A stretch of DNA of 42,959 nt, taken from the NCBI GenBank assembly GCA_015179025.1, contig WHUX01000329.1:1-42959 (forward strand). Reading direction: 5' to 3'. Source of the DNA: Terfezia claveryi. Taxonomy: Eukaryota > Ascomycota > Pezizomycetes > Pezizales > Pezizaceae. A program made the position numbers and the translations under genes. Below, piece after piece: positions 9,697-19,870 of the stretch; position 1 is the stretch's first letter; every line of letters starts with the position of its first letter. The notes beneath the pieces are model-generated. The model searched no databases and was not told the origin of the DNA. It saw only the letters and a list, made by a program, of their open reading frames with translations.

Positions 9697-10635
9697 GTAT
9701 GGCTCACTAGTGACCGGTTGATTGATGATTGTTAGTTTCTGGGCACTGCCGTATGACTAGGTAGAGAGGGATGTGGAAGAATTCAAAGATCTTCACGGAT
9801 CTGGGTCAGTCGTTTCAGTCTTCAGAATTATATGTCTCAATGAAACTCGCGTGTGTGTCCGAGGAGCTGAGGGAGGTTCGTTGGGCTTGGCGGTTGATGG
9901 AATGGGATGTTTGAGAGTCAGAAGGTGGGTAGATAATCACACCGCCTACATATCATATGCTATACCGTAGATTCTTTTCTTCCAGGCCCTCAATTTTTCA
10001 GTAGTATCCACATTTTTGCTTTTCTTTGATTTCTTCGATATTGTTGTCCTTCCTATTTCCATGGGTTTCTTTTTTTGCTTTCATATAATGTTCTGTGGTG
10101 GACTTGTTGCTTCGACTTCGGATCTCACTTTCCTCTACTTGTGTTCCCTACCAGCCTTGACGCGCAGTATTACTGTCGTTAAACCTCAATTACGCCTACT
10201 GCGAATGCTGGATTTTTAATTGTAGTATTTTGTTATTTTGCTTTCAGGTAACTCGCTTTCATATGATAGCATTCTAGAAATCGACCCTAAATTCTAAATT
10301 TGACCCTCGCGGACCTTTCTGTAACATGCTAGAGACCCAAAACCGTAGCATCCCTCCTCCTAGCTTCTCATGTCTCTATTATCTTAAGTATATCGGCCAG
10401 CAATTTAAAATTGTGTAGTGGGGGGGTAGAGGGAGAGCTGGGACCTTCACGCTTTAGCGGGCGCTAGAATTGTGCAAGTGATATAGTGTCTAGCGGAAAG
10501 TAACGTGGTCACGGAGTTTCCCATAACCGGTCGAGCAAGTTTTCAGAGGAAATCTTATCTATGGATTATATCGCGCACTCGACTAGACAAGGGACGTGCT
10601 GGTACCAAAATATGGCTATTTGGGGAGTAATTTAA
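9697..10635. other. Gene-free DNA
   Basis: No homology-bearing open frame. A 65-codon frame at 9773-9970 and a T-rich hydrophobic frame at 10016-10219 show no family features. There is a G-run at 10421-10427. Confidence 0.4.
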
Positions 10636-10990
10636 CAGCCTCATGTCGGAATTTACGGCAATGAGGAAGCCGATAGACTGGCCAAGCTAGGAGCGGCGGA
10701 GCAGGTCGGGGGGCCGGGGGGGGGACGGAGGTAGGAGTCAGGCAAGCATGGAATAAGAAGAGGCAGGCGAGCCGGAGAGTAGTGGGAAGGGGAATGAGAG
10801 GGGTTCTAAAGTGGAACAGGAAGGTTCGTGCCAATTATACGCAGTGCAGGACCGGGAAGGGAAAACTGCAAGTGTGGAGACATATCCTGGACCCTATGGT
10901 TGACCCGGACTGCAGGTTTTGTGAGTCGGGACCGGAATCCAGGCCTTATCCGTATTGCCGATGAGTGGCTTGGAAGGGCCCGGGGGTGGA
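10636..10990 (+). pseudogene. Second LINE ORF2 fragment: RNase H end plus Cys-rich tail
   Basis: HVGIYGNEEADRLAKLGA at 10642-10695 is the RNase H signature of non-LTR elements. After a frame break in a G-rich run, the frame at 10782-10964 reads CRTGKGKLQVWRH then DPDCRFCESGPES, which matches the C-terminal Cys-rich tail of Tad1-like ORF2 proteins (CRTGKG, CRFC). The rest of the tail is lost at a stop at 10962. It differs from the fragment at 8764-9429, so it is an independent copy rather than a duplicate. Confidence 0.75.
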
Positions 10991-11229
10991 GCTCATGGGA
11001 GCAGGCAGACGAAAGGAGCGGTAGGAGGTTTTGTTTGGATGTATCTATCTTGATGTGCTCTTTCTTATGTCTTTTCCTAGGCTCGGGATCAGGTTGGACC
11101 CGCTTCTTGTACCGAAAGCTTTCCCGTCATGATTGGGGTTATAGACTATGAGAAAGAAAGTTAATATAACCACATTAGGAGAGCTGCGAGTGGCTAAGCA
11201 TATTGCCTTCACTTGGTATTTTAAGACTA

Positions 11230-11640
11230 AATACAAGTAGATAAATATATTTATATGAGAGTCTTAAGCGGGTAGGAGGAGCTGAGAATAGATAAAGTAT
11301 TTCATAAATTATCTTATTTAAGAAGATTCAAATATAGCATCTAATAGTTTAAAGAATTACTAAATAAAAGATACTCTTTTATATTCTAATAACTTATTTA
11401 TAGATTATCCTTATTAATATGAAAAAAAATATATAAGTTATAATTTAATCTATTAAATAGATAGTTGAATATATTTTTAGTTATTTTTAGTTATTTTTAG
11501 ATAGTTCTACCCTGTACTAGCCTTTTTCATAGCAATATTATACTAGATTTCATTCAGGTATATAATAAAAGTAATAATTTACTGAAGTACATTATAACTT
11601 TCTGATATTTCTTTCTTTGAATATATGTTTATTAATATTT
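11230..11640. other. AT-rich spacer
   Basis: A sharply AT-rich block, with runs such as AGATAAATATATTTATATG and a triple TTATTTTTAG at 11480-11502, and no open frame of note. Composition differs strongly from both flanks. It could be an AT-isochore left by mutation or an old element. Confidence 0.6.
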
Positions 11641-12061
11641 ACTTTTTTTTTCTTGGAGTCTGTACGCTGTTGGAGCCTAAGGCTGCCTCCCGAGCCAAAG
11701 AAACCAATACAAAAATAACCCCTTCTTCCCCCACCACGCCCCTTGACCCTAATTGATATGATTATAAAGAATTATATATCTAGGGTCCGTACTATATACT
11801 TCATCACTATATTTCGTAGTAGGATCAGCAGTCTTATCCACATGTACATGAATGTTGATTAATAGAATACCGCATCTACTGGCGAACAACAGTCCTCGTC
11901 AGTTCTAAGACACAGGCCGCGCTTATGCAGTAAAGCAAGCTAGACTAGCAGTAAAGGTCATAGTGTCCGATCACAATGAGAGAACTCAAACTGAGTTATA
12001 ACAGTCCACTTTTTTGAAAAAGTGCTAAAGAATACGTGGATGATACCACACAAAATGAGTA

Positions 12062-12225
12062 CCGTATTTTCTGGTTGTTTATGACCCGGCGCTACTGCAA
12101 GTTCTCTCATACAAATCCAACGTTCTTGTCCGCACGAGCACTTCGATAGGTCTAGTTGAGTGAAAATCAAACCTCTTCACGTTAGATCTTGCTAGCTCCG
12201 GGTCATAAAGAACCAGAAAATACGG
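12062..12225. mobile_element. Palindromic MITE nested in the pogo element
   Basis: CCGTATTTTCTGGTT...TTATGACCCGG at the left and CCGGGTCATAAAGAACC...GAAAATACGG at the right form TIRs of about 30 bp, with TA immediately outside both ends (12060-12061, 12226-12227). The interrupted pogo sequence resumes in a stretch shared with 15375-15390 and 15840-15860. The first bases CCGTATT are shared with the family at 14004 and 21070, but the rest of the TIR differs. Confidence 0.8.
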
Positions 12226-12335
12226 TATCTGAGCGCAAAAATAGATGGATGATAGATACCTACCACGTAAACTTAGCTATAACAGTCCACTTTTTTAAAC
12301 AAGTAATTGTTATTAACACCTGCGCTCTAATAACG

Positions 12336-13972
12336 ATGTCTTCAGCAAAAGTCAGAGTTCGACCGGGCCCCAAGGCAAAATCAACAGCCTTACAGCCACG
12401 CAGTCTTACCTCATTAAATATACGGAAGCCTAAGAAAGTAAATAGAGATGAAGGAGTGGATGTGGCCTCAGAATGGGTGGATGAAGAGGTTTCTAAAAAA
12501 TCAAGAAAGACGCAGAAGAAGACGCGGAAGTCTTAGACTAGAGAGTTTAAGCTACGTGCTATTACTATGGTTCATAGTAGTGGACATGGAACGAGATGTA
12601 AGTAGAGTTGAAAATATCCTGGTAAACATAGCTAATGGTTGTAGGGGTATCGGAGCAATTGGGTGTTTCAAGACCCATGCTACAAACATGGATAAGGCAG
12701 GAAGATAAAATTGTCGTATCACAGAAGGGATCAAGGAAAATAGAAAGGGCACGAGTTGGACAATGGCCCCAAATGGAAAAAGTACTACATACGAAATTTC
12801 TAGCAACACGTGCCCTTGGAAAGCCAGTAGGACAGCGATGGTTTATACGAGAGAGAAAAAAGATCTTTCAACAGCTTTATCCTGAACAGGTGGATCGTGA
12901 TGAGTAGAATAAAGTGACATATTGATGTCAGTTTTCTTCAAAAGACACCAGAAGAGAAAATTCCGGCAGTTCAAAGCTTTCTACAGGAAATACGGCGGAA
13001 ATCACAACCAGTCAACTCAGAGTTATCCACCTCTCCTCGCTTTCAACCATGTTATATTTACAATATGGACCAAACCCCACTTCCTTTTGAGTTTCTTCAA
13101 ACTCGTACCTATGATACGAAAGGTGCAACTACAGTTCTCATTCACTCTGAACATGTTTCATGGATAAAACGACAAGCAACCTTAATGCTTACAGCATGTT
13201 CTGATGGATATTTACAATACAAGCCAATCCTGATTTTCCATAAACATGCAACGAAAGAAAGTGCAGCTCGTCGAACTGAACGAACAAAGTATAGTTCAGA
13301 GGTACATACGTACTTTAATCCTACTGCTTATAGTAATGAAAGTATTACATTAGGTTGGCTAAAGCATGATATATGTGGGATCCCAAAGAATTCGACTGGA
13401 ATATATCTTCCTCAGCCTGAACGATTGGTTGTATTAGATGTTTTTAGTGGAAAAAAGTCTAAGGCAGTCTTTGCAGTCATGAAAGAGTTGGATATTACTG
13501 GTATATATTCCAGATGGCTGTACTGGATATGTACAACCAATGGATACCATTATTAACAAGCTAGTAAAGGATAAAATTAGCGATATTCTGAGCGTAGTGC
13601 GGTGAAAGTCGCACGCTACGTTCTGAGGGGGGGAAAACCTGCGAGGGTCTACCTAGCCCGCTTTCCTTTCTTTTATTAAAAAAAAGGGCAAATGAGGATG
13701 AGCCTGAGAGTACTAGCATTGGGCATCGCCGAATTGCCATTACACATGCAGTGGCAGCTGCCTGGTTATGGCTTCATAAACATAAGCGAGATACCATTAT
13801 TAAGGCATTTAAGCAGACTGGTAATGATGACTATCAACTGCATGTACGAGGGCTACCTGATCTTGTGGTGGGGCAATGGGAGAAAGAGTTGGATTCCGAT
13901 GAAGAGGTTGAATATGTTGTTGCGGCTGAGGATGAGGTGGTTGAAACCGATGTAAATCCTAGCATTACCTAG
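12336..13972 (+). pseudogene. pogo-type DDE transposase, broken by stops, frameshift and insertion
   Basis: ATG 12336 opens a basic N-terminus (MSSAKVRVRPGPKAK). After an in-frame TAG at 12534 the frame continues (TREFKLRAITMVHSSG) to a canonical 47-nt intron at 12598-12644 (GTAAGT, GCTAAT, TGTAG). Exon 2 gives a helix-turn-helix (VSEQLGVSRPMLQTWIRQ) and a CENP-B-like second half (LYPEQV), ending at TAG 12905. Sequence is missing before the DDE part. The DDE domain starts around YNMDQTPLPFEF (13056-13091; first Asp), then RQATLMLTACSDGY, then VVLDVFSG (second Asp). Near 13500 a shift is needed to reach GCTGYVQPMD, the typical pogo motif with the third Asp. Then comes the group II insertion, and the C-terminus (RRIAITHAVAAAW, QLHVRGLPDLVVG) ends at 13972. 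The family cuts and pastes at TA sites. This copy cannot make a full protein. Confidence 0.8.
13590..13685 (+). ncRNA. Group II intron domain V-VI fragment inserted in the transposase gene
   Basis: 13590-13623 folds as a complete 34-nt group II domain V. The lower stem runs from GAGCGTAGT to GCTACGTTC, with the AGC catalytic triad at 13591-13593. A two-base AC bulge sits at 13613-13614, the upper stem is GCGGT/GTCGC, and the loop is GAAA (13604-13607). 13627-13659 folds as a domain VI-like hairpin with an unpaired A at 13655 in CCTAGCCC, the place of the branch-point adenosine. A pyrimidine-rich stretch and eight A (13678-13685) follow. Domains I-IV and any maturase are absent. The equivalent position in the relative at 15282-15967 has only about 11 other bases, so this is an insertion. 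Mitochondrial origin is inferred from what is known of fungal group II introns. Confidence 0.85.
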
Positions 13973-14003
13973 TGCACTTTTTCAAAAAAAGTGGACTGTT
14001 ATA

Positions 14004-14195
14004 CCGTATTATCTCGAGTTATTCGCTAGCGTAATTTCAATGTGAGCTGGTGGCTGCTGTATTGCTCGACAAATGTAAACCTGTTGGAGAGGCAGATCGC
14101 ATCCTTCTGGTGAAGTTCCTTAGTTAAGCTCACCAGAAACACTCTTGCTATGCAGCTCACATTGAAATTACGCTAGCGAATAACTCGAGATAATA
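14004..14195. mobile_element. Palindromic MITE (CCGTATTATCTCGAG family), copy 1
   Basis: The TIR of about 45 bp starts CCGTATTATCTCGAGTTATT and includes CGCTAGCGTAATTTCAAT; the right end is its reverse complement but has lost the last CGG. TA precedes the left end. The interior is the reverse complement of the copy at 21070-21258, plus an extra block of about 45 bp. It sits in the right TIR region of the pogo element, so it inserted after that element. Confidence 0.85.
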
Positions 14196-14290
14196 CTGAT
14201 CGGACACTATGACATTTACTGCTAGTCTAGCTTGCTTTACTGCATAAGCGCGGCCTGTGTCTTAGAACTGACGAGGACGTAGATGCGGTA

Positions 14291-15279
14291 TTGTAATGTT
14301 TCACAGAACATATTTAATATGGACGGCTTGTACAACTGCGCGATAACTTTCACCCAACTGTACGTTAAGTATTTTACCAGACGAGCGCGCCTGTACTATG
14401 CCGCTGCGGGTAGACCCCGTGTGCCTCTCTGGCCATGTTTACTGTAACCATCGTAATTCTCAATCTAATTAGAAACCCTAGAAGCCCTCAATGTTATATC
14501 AGCTTCGCAATATAGTTGAATACTACAATTCTGAAGATCAATTCACTTTCAAAGAGTTCCTACATTCCTGGAGAAATGTGTCATGGGGGCCCTATTGACT
14601 ATATAGCGCTCTTGCGACTATAAGGACGGCCGTAATTTCCTGCCGCAACGATATCTATTCCACAACACAGAATATCAATCCTATAGCAGTAAAGTTCAAT
14701 CCAACGATAGTTCCTCATGATGGATCTTATTTTGAAACACAAAATAAATCCTATATCGCTTAAACGTAAAGTTAACTCAAGACTTAGAACTTTATAGGCT
14801 TCGTATACTCGAGGTGATCTTGCTTTCAAATACTCGCTGGTGGTAGAATAAATTCAACCAGAACTACTCGCACTATTTAATGCCACGGTGTTTGTAGATA
14901 TTCTTGTGATAAAAATATTTTATAAAACGTGGGCGTTCCTGTCACCTCGAAATTTCTTCCTAAGTGTTATGCTATCCACACCTTTATTAATGTAGTCGTT
15001 ATTAATAGTACTACATATGGTAGACTAGGTTTAGGTTGACGGGCTTGGCATGATGTAGATAAGACGTGAAGAGGATCTGTGACAGAGAGGAGATTACGGG
15101 AAGAGAATACGAAAATACGTTTTATCAGGTTATGAAAGCCCTCTGTACTAAATACACCCAAGAAACTTTCCTCCGGATCGATTAACAAAACCCCTCCGAA
15201 AGCTACCATGGAAGACTTGGAAATCCCCAAAGCCCTCCACCGAGAGACTCTGGTCTTTGACCTCCTGGACAATACGAAC
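14291..15279. other. Gene-free DNA between the two pogo elements
   Basis: No recognisable gene. It contains the first copy of a 48-bp perfect direct repeat (15081-15128), whose second copy is at 16070-16117 on the far side of the next element. Confidence 0.4.
15081..15128 (+). repeat. 48-bp perfect direct repeat, copy 1
   Basis: Identical to 16070-16117 (starts GACAGAGAGGAGATTACGGG, ends TTTTATCAG). The pair brackets the pogo-like element at 15282-15967 at a distance of about 200 and 100 bp. Far too long for a target duplication of a TA-targeting element. Confidence 0.85.
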
Positions 15280-15281
15280 TA

Positions 15282-15967
15282 CCGCATCTACTGGTGAGCA
15301 AGAGACCTGGTCAGTTTAGAGACATAGGTCGAGCTTATGCAGTAAGTGACACTACAACGGTCCATTTTTTGGGAAAAAGTGCACAAGGTATCCGAGCGCA
15401 AACTATTATCAACAAGCTAGTAAAGGATAAAATCGCGGATATTCTGGAGGAAACATTGGCAAATGAGGATGAAGATACTAGCATTCAACATCGCCGAATT
15501 GCAATTACACATGCAGTGGCAGCTGGCTTCATGAACATAAGCGAGATACCATTATTAAGGCATTTAAGCAGACGGGTATTTCACTTTGTCCAACTGGGAA
15601 TGAAGACCATCAACTGCATGTACGAGGGCTACCTAATCTTGTGGTGGGGCCATGGGAAAAAGAGTTGGATTCCGATGAAGAGGTTGAATATGTTGTTTTG
15701 GCTGAGAATGTGGAGGATGAAACCGATGTAAATCCTTAGCAGTATACTTTTTCAAAAAAATGGACTCTTGTAGATCAGTTTGCGCAGTGTACTTTTTCCA
15801 AAAAATGGTCTCTTGTAGATCAGATTGAACAGTATCATCCACTCTATTTTTGCGCTCGGATACCTTGTGCACTTTTTCCCAAAAAATGGACCGTTGTAGT
15901 GTCACTTACTGCATAAGCTCGACCTATGTCTCTAAACTGACCAGGTCTCTTGCTCCAGTAGATGCGG
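15282..15967 (+). mobile_element. Internally deleted pogo-like element
   Basis: TIRs of about 118 bp are nearly perfect (15282-15401 against 15852-15967, with a small indel), and TA flanks both ends (15280-15281, 15968-15969). Inside is the C-terminal end of the transposase seen at 13540-13972: INKLVKDKIADILEE, RRIAITHAVAAG, and after a frame break QLHVRGLPNLVVG to a stop near 15740. The DNA-binding and catalytic parts are missing, so it is non-autonomous. It keeps the segment ISLCPTGNE, which the longer copy has lost, so neither derives directly from the other. Two subrepeats of about 40 bp (ACTTTTTC...AAAAAATGG) lie at 15737-15835. Confidence 0.85.
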
Positions 15968-16069
15968 TACGGTGCATGGAAAAAGAATATGAGGATCCTC
16001 CTCATGAGAATGTGTCTTCTTGACCTTATCGATTATGGACAACTGGGCAAAGGCCGACAAATGGGCGTT

Positions 16070-16117
16070 GACAGAGAGGAGATTACGGGAAGAGAATACG
16101 AAAATACGTTTTATCAG
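16070..16117 (+). repeat. 48-bp perfect direct repeat, copy 2
   Basis: Identical to 15081-15128. It is followed by TTATTTGCACTCG and a second TTATCAGGTTA, then by the MITE at 16145. Confidence 0.85.
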
Positions 16118-16144
16118 TTATTTGCACTCGTTATCAGGTTACTA

Positions 16145-16260
16145 CCGTAGAGACTCGAGTTAATCGCTAGCGTAATTTCAATCTGAGCTGGGCAAATGTG
16201 AGCTTAAATTCCAGCAGCTCAGATTGAAATTACGCTAGCGAATAACTCGAGTCTCTACGG
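16145..16260. mobile_element. Palindromic MITE (CGCTAGCGTAATTTCAAT family), copy 2
   Basis: The left end CCGTAGAGACTCGAGTTAAT and the right end ATTAACTCGAG-like reverse complement form TIRs of about 47 bp, with TA outside both ends (16143-16144, 16261-16262). The interior is only about 20 bp. The inner TIR is shared with the copies at 14004 and 21070, but the outer bases differ (GAGACTCGAG instead of TTATCTCGAG on both arms), so both arms changed together. Confidence 0.9.
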
Positions 16261-16262
16261 TA

Positions 16263-16713
16263 ACCCGAACTAGAGATTATTCCCATCTAGTCTGCATGTA
16301 GCTGTGTTTTATATACTTCGCTTATAGCTCGCTTATCCTATTAAAGAATACTTAGCCAAGCCAAATAAATTCAACCTCCGATGCATTACCAACCCCGATA
16401 CTTATCGAATTACTATCACTTAATAATAGCGTCTAGTGTCCATTGAAAATAAGTAATTTTCAACTACACATAACTTTATGAATAGAGAACCATGGGTCAC
16501 AAGTAGATTACCATTGGAGAGGTATCAACACATAGAAGATTATAGAATCTTAGTTTGCATTTGGTTTCCGTCTACAACTCTTCCTTTATGAGTGGTTTGC
16601 TGCCAATATTCTTCACATCCGCTTCACATATGTAGTTTTGAGGCTTCAAGGATGTGGTGCCTTCAAATGGTCTTGCGACATGTCACCGGTGGCTTGCATC
16701 CGTAAGCGGGGAG
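16263..16713. other. Gene-free DNA
   Basis: No gene, repeat or regulatory signal that I can support. Confidence 0.4.
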
Positions 16714-16784
16714 GAGTAGCAAAACCACGCTAAAACTGAGAAGCCAGGGGTTTTTTTTTTTTTTTCTTTTGCTTCATTTGACGT

Positions 16785-16818
16785 ACGGATATACGTGCCA
16801 ACCAGACTACGGATATAC
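16785..16818. repeat. 14-nt motif bracketed by 10-bp direct repeats
   Basis: GTGCCAACCAGACT (16795-16808) is flanked by ACGGATATAC on the left (16785-16794) and right (16809-16818). The same motif occurs at 263-276 and at 34279-34292; the latter also lies between 9-bp direct repeats. Confidence 0.7.
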
Positions 16819-16820
16819 AG

Positions 16821-17049
16821 TTAGGTGGCAATGAATTTGGTACCCCCCTTGCATTAGAGTCCTGCATTAGCATACATTTAGCACACATATTATAGGTTTA
16901 AAGCATGCTACATACTCGCCCTCTATTATGGGTACCTCCCTTATATCAGAGTCTTGCATTAGCACATATTTAATATATATATTATAGGTTTAAAGCATGC
17001 TGCATACTCGCCCCCTATTATGCGGGGTACCAAATCCATTGCCACCTAA
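16821..17049. mobile_element. MITE-like element with internal tandem duplication
   Basis: TTAGGTGGCAATGAATTTGG (from 16821) and its inverted partner ending at 17049 form 26-bp TIRs with one mismatch. Inside, a module of about 90 bp is present twice in tandem (about 16841-16930 and 16931-17022), sharing ATTATAGGTTTAAAGCATGC. Outer sequences at about 16714-16760 and 17075-17125 (GTAGCAAA...AAAAC then T-runs) are weakly inverted too, so the mobile unit may be larger, about 410 bp. Confidence 0.7.
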
Positions 17050-17125
17050 CCTGTACTACTTAACCTTCAAAAAAAAAAAAGAAAAAAAACCTGCAGTCGG
17101 TTTTAAGCGAGTTTGCTACATATAG

Positions 17126-19746
17126 GGTAAAGTTAACAGCCTTTTCTCTGAATTTCTTTTTTTTTTTTTTCTTTAGTTCCTTTTTAATAAGGGAGGTCTG
17201 TTGTTACGAGTAGAATTGAAGTTATTTCTAGAAACGCTAAATTATATGGGGAATAGCGTATTTCTCCAACCCGAAAATCTCCTTTTTTTTTGTTTTTTTT
17301 TTTTTAAAAAAAAAAACTCATCACTCATATTCGGTCCCAATGGCAGGGACCATGAAAAACCACCCGGAAACCCAGGTAAAAAAATTGCCTTGGACTAACC
17401 TTGAAGAGCAAACTAATCCAAAAGCGGTTCCCAAATTCCCAGATGGGTTGTCTTTTACCAAGAGGCAGCCTGGAGCTTGCGCCACTGTTCAAGGCTGGAA
17501 TATCGAAACCGAAATTACAACGCTAATCACTCTTAGTACAATATTTACCTACTTGGAAAGCGATGCTTTCACCTAGGTACTGTGCCGTTGCGAGACATAT
17601 ATGCAGACCCCGGCCCACCACTCGAATTTAAGAACCAGTTCTTTAATTCGAATTACCGCGGTATGTATATCGAGGTTGGTTTCGGTAGCGGGGACCGATA
17701 TGGGTACTTACGTCGGCCTGCGTAGTAATACTTCAGCCGCACCTACTTATAGCACGAAGCAAGACAGATCTCGCGCATAGGTTACCCAATACTCAAAATT
17801 AATCCTTGGAATACTCTCCCTGCTCAGCTGACCAATGGAGTAGTTCATGGATGACCGCATATTGAGGGAACGGACCTATGTCCAGCAACCTCTAGTCTGC
17901 TTTATGCAAAACGGGTCATATCCACCAGTGAAGGTCTTCATCATACCAGCGCATTGCATGTGCAGGTTAAGTATTTTCTTAAGCCTAGTAACCCGGCAGT
18001 CAATCTAAGGTTATGACCGGGAGTTGCTTATATGGCATGCTCTAATTGGACCAAATCGCGATCACCTGGAAATTAAAAAGCTTGTCACAACTACAGCTTC
18101 CAACACGTGACTTAAAGCAGATGGGCTCTCAATTCTTCCATACAAATTTAATCCGGTGAAAATCTAGCATTCTCCTTGACTTGGAGTTCTTAACTCCCGA
18201 TTGCGACATAAATTCCACCCGCTCCGGAATTCTCCGTAAACTCACTTCCTCATGTTCATTACTATGTATGTTGCACAGTGTTAGTATAGAAAAGGAACTG
18301 CTGCTAGGACTATTTTAGGGCTTCTATCTGAGAGGAAATATGGAATTGACAGTTGCACACAGTAGTACCCGCATAGCTACTCCGTACCGGTTACGGTATA
18401 TAGCAAAGGTGACCGGGAAGAACGACCTGAGACCTACCTCCTAAAATTCTTGAGCAACACCCTCCTCATGAGTTCAACAGTTTCAGTTTTCCCTTGGCAT
18501 CAGTGAATACCGGACATGTAACTGGAAGCAAATTCTTTGATTCACCGGATTAAGAATCAAGAGCAGCACCAGGTAATTCAGCCCCGGGCCACTGCATGAG
18601 TGTGGTTGTGCTGTTGGGATTGCACTCCAGTCTACCTAGTTCGGTGGCGTGCGGGTGCGAGCGTGAGTGGCTTACGGTGGTTAATATTAGATGGGGTTAG
18701 CCAGAAAATCAACCCAGAACAGCCGTTACACAGTGCCCTCCACCCGTCCTGGGGTATCAGCTGGAAGCGCCACCAAGCTACGTGATGTCCATCCTTCGCC
18801 AAAATAGGTTGAAAAGCCGTGATCAGAAGAACTACAGGTTTTGTCCAATCCTCTACTTGAGTAAAAATTAATCCTAATCAAGATTATGCCTGCCTAGATG
18901 TACCCAAAACCAGTGACCAGTACATATATCATTCTGAAATACAGGCGCTGTTGCTGACAATGCTGAAGATACCATTTAAAGCGTCTTTGTATTTGGTCGC
19001 TGTCGGTGAGTCTACGGGCCTTCTGGTAGCTTATAGAGGGCACAGTGATTTTGGTATATGGAACACAATTTACTCCTGACTTCACATTACTGCATGAATT
19101 GATATCTGCCATATAGATACTACAGGTAGTGCCAGTGTATACACTAGAGTACATTGGATATTCCATGCTTCTCGTTTTCAGCATCATACCTGAATGATTG
19201 GTAAAGTCTTAGAAGAATCACATTTACTTAATTACCTCAGCTATCATAGATATATAGTATTCTGTTCCACTGCGAACCCAGTGTAACGTCAAACTACCAG
19301 GGCTCATCCAATATGAATAGGTAACCTTGGTCCACTACGGCTTGTCAAGATCAATAACAAGGTTAAGCGTCTCTACGTGATGTAACTTATGTACCTACCC
19401 CCTCATGGCTGCACTGAAACATGAAACCACGCAGGATTTTCAATGACAGCAACCTTGCTACCGCGCATGCACGAATAATTTTGCCGTAGTGTACGCCAAT
19501 CGCAGAAAATGGTTGCATTTACCTGATATGGCAAACCATAGGTAGTACAACCTTTTGACAAGGTAAGCTATCTATAAGGCCCTCAGGTTTGAGAGGCTGC
19601 GCGAATTTCCACATTATTCAGAAGGGTTCGTGTCCAAGCGAATAACATGTTGAATTTGGAGAACCCACCATAAATATCCTCGCTGGTGGGAAACCCGAAA
19701 CCCCAGACGTACGCGCCAGTAGAAGAACAGCCGACATGTGAATGCC
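17126..19746. other. Gene-free DNA with homopolymer T and T/A runs
   Basis: T-runs at about 17157-17171 and 17282-17304, the latter followed by an A-run. Beyond 17600 the sequence is of average composition. The longest open frames (17340-17576, 18894-19187) show no motifs, splice signals or repeat-family likeness that would support a gene. Confidence 0.4.
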
Positions 19747-19870
19747 TTACGGCCTCTGAATGAAACGTTCTCGCGAGTGGGCATCAAAACCGCCGAAATT
19801 CTCTCTCCGAAAACAAAGAACCCAAACGCTCAATCCAAATATAACTGCTGGTAGGGTGATCTCGTCTCTC

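Larger units (their letters stand above)
11870..14288 (+). mobile_element. pogo-like DNA transposon with long TIRs, nested insertions
   Basis: The ends CCGCATCTACTGG... (11870) and ...GTAGATGCGG (14288) are inverted repeats about 95-110 bp long, flanked by TA on both sides (11868-11869, 14289-14290), as in Tc1/mariner/pogo elements. The interior carries a broken transposase (12336-13972). Two MITEs sit inside it (12062-12225 and 14004-14195), and a group II intron fragment lies in the coding part (13590-13685). A shorter relative with the same ends lies at 15282-15967. Inactive as it stands. Confidence 0.85.

Noticed and set aside
11230..11640. Centromere or mitochondrial DNA insertion as source of the AT-rich block
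   Set aside because: No mitochondrial gene motif and the block is only about 400 bp; composition alone does not support either.
12905..13064. Continuous splice path joining the helix-turn-helix and DDE parts of the transposase
   Set aside because: No donor/acceptor pair restores the frame without loss of expected family sequence; a deletion plus stop explains it better.
13590..13685. A tRNA or snoRNA explanation for the folded segment
   Set aside because: No cloverleaf, no C/D or H/ACA boxes; the AGC triad, GAAA loop and AC bulge fit group II domain V specifically.
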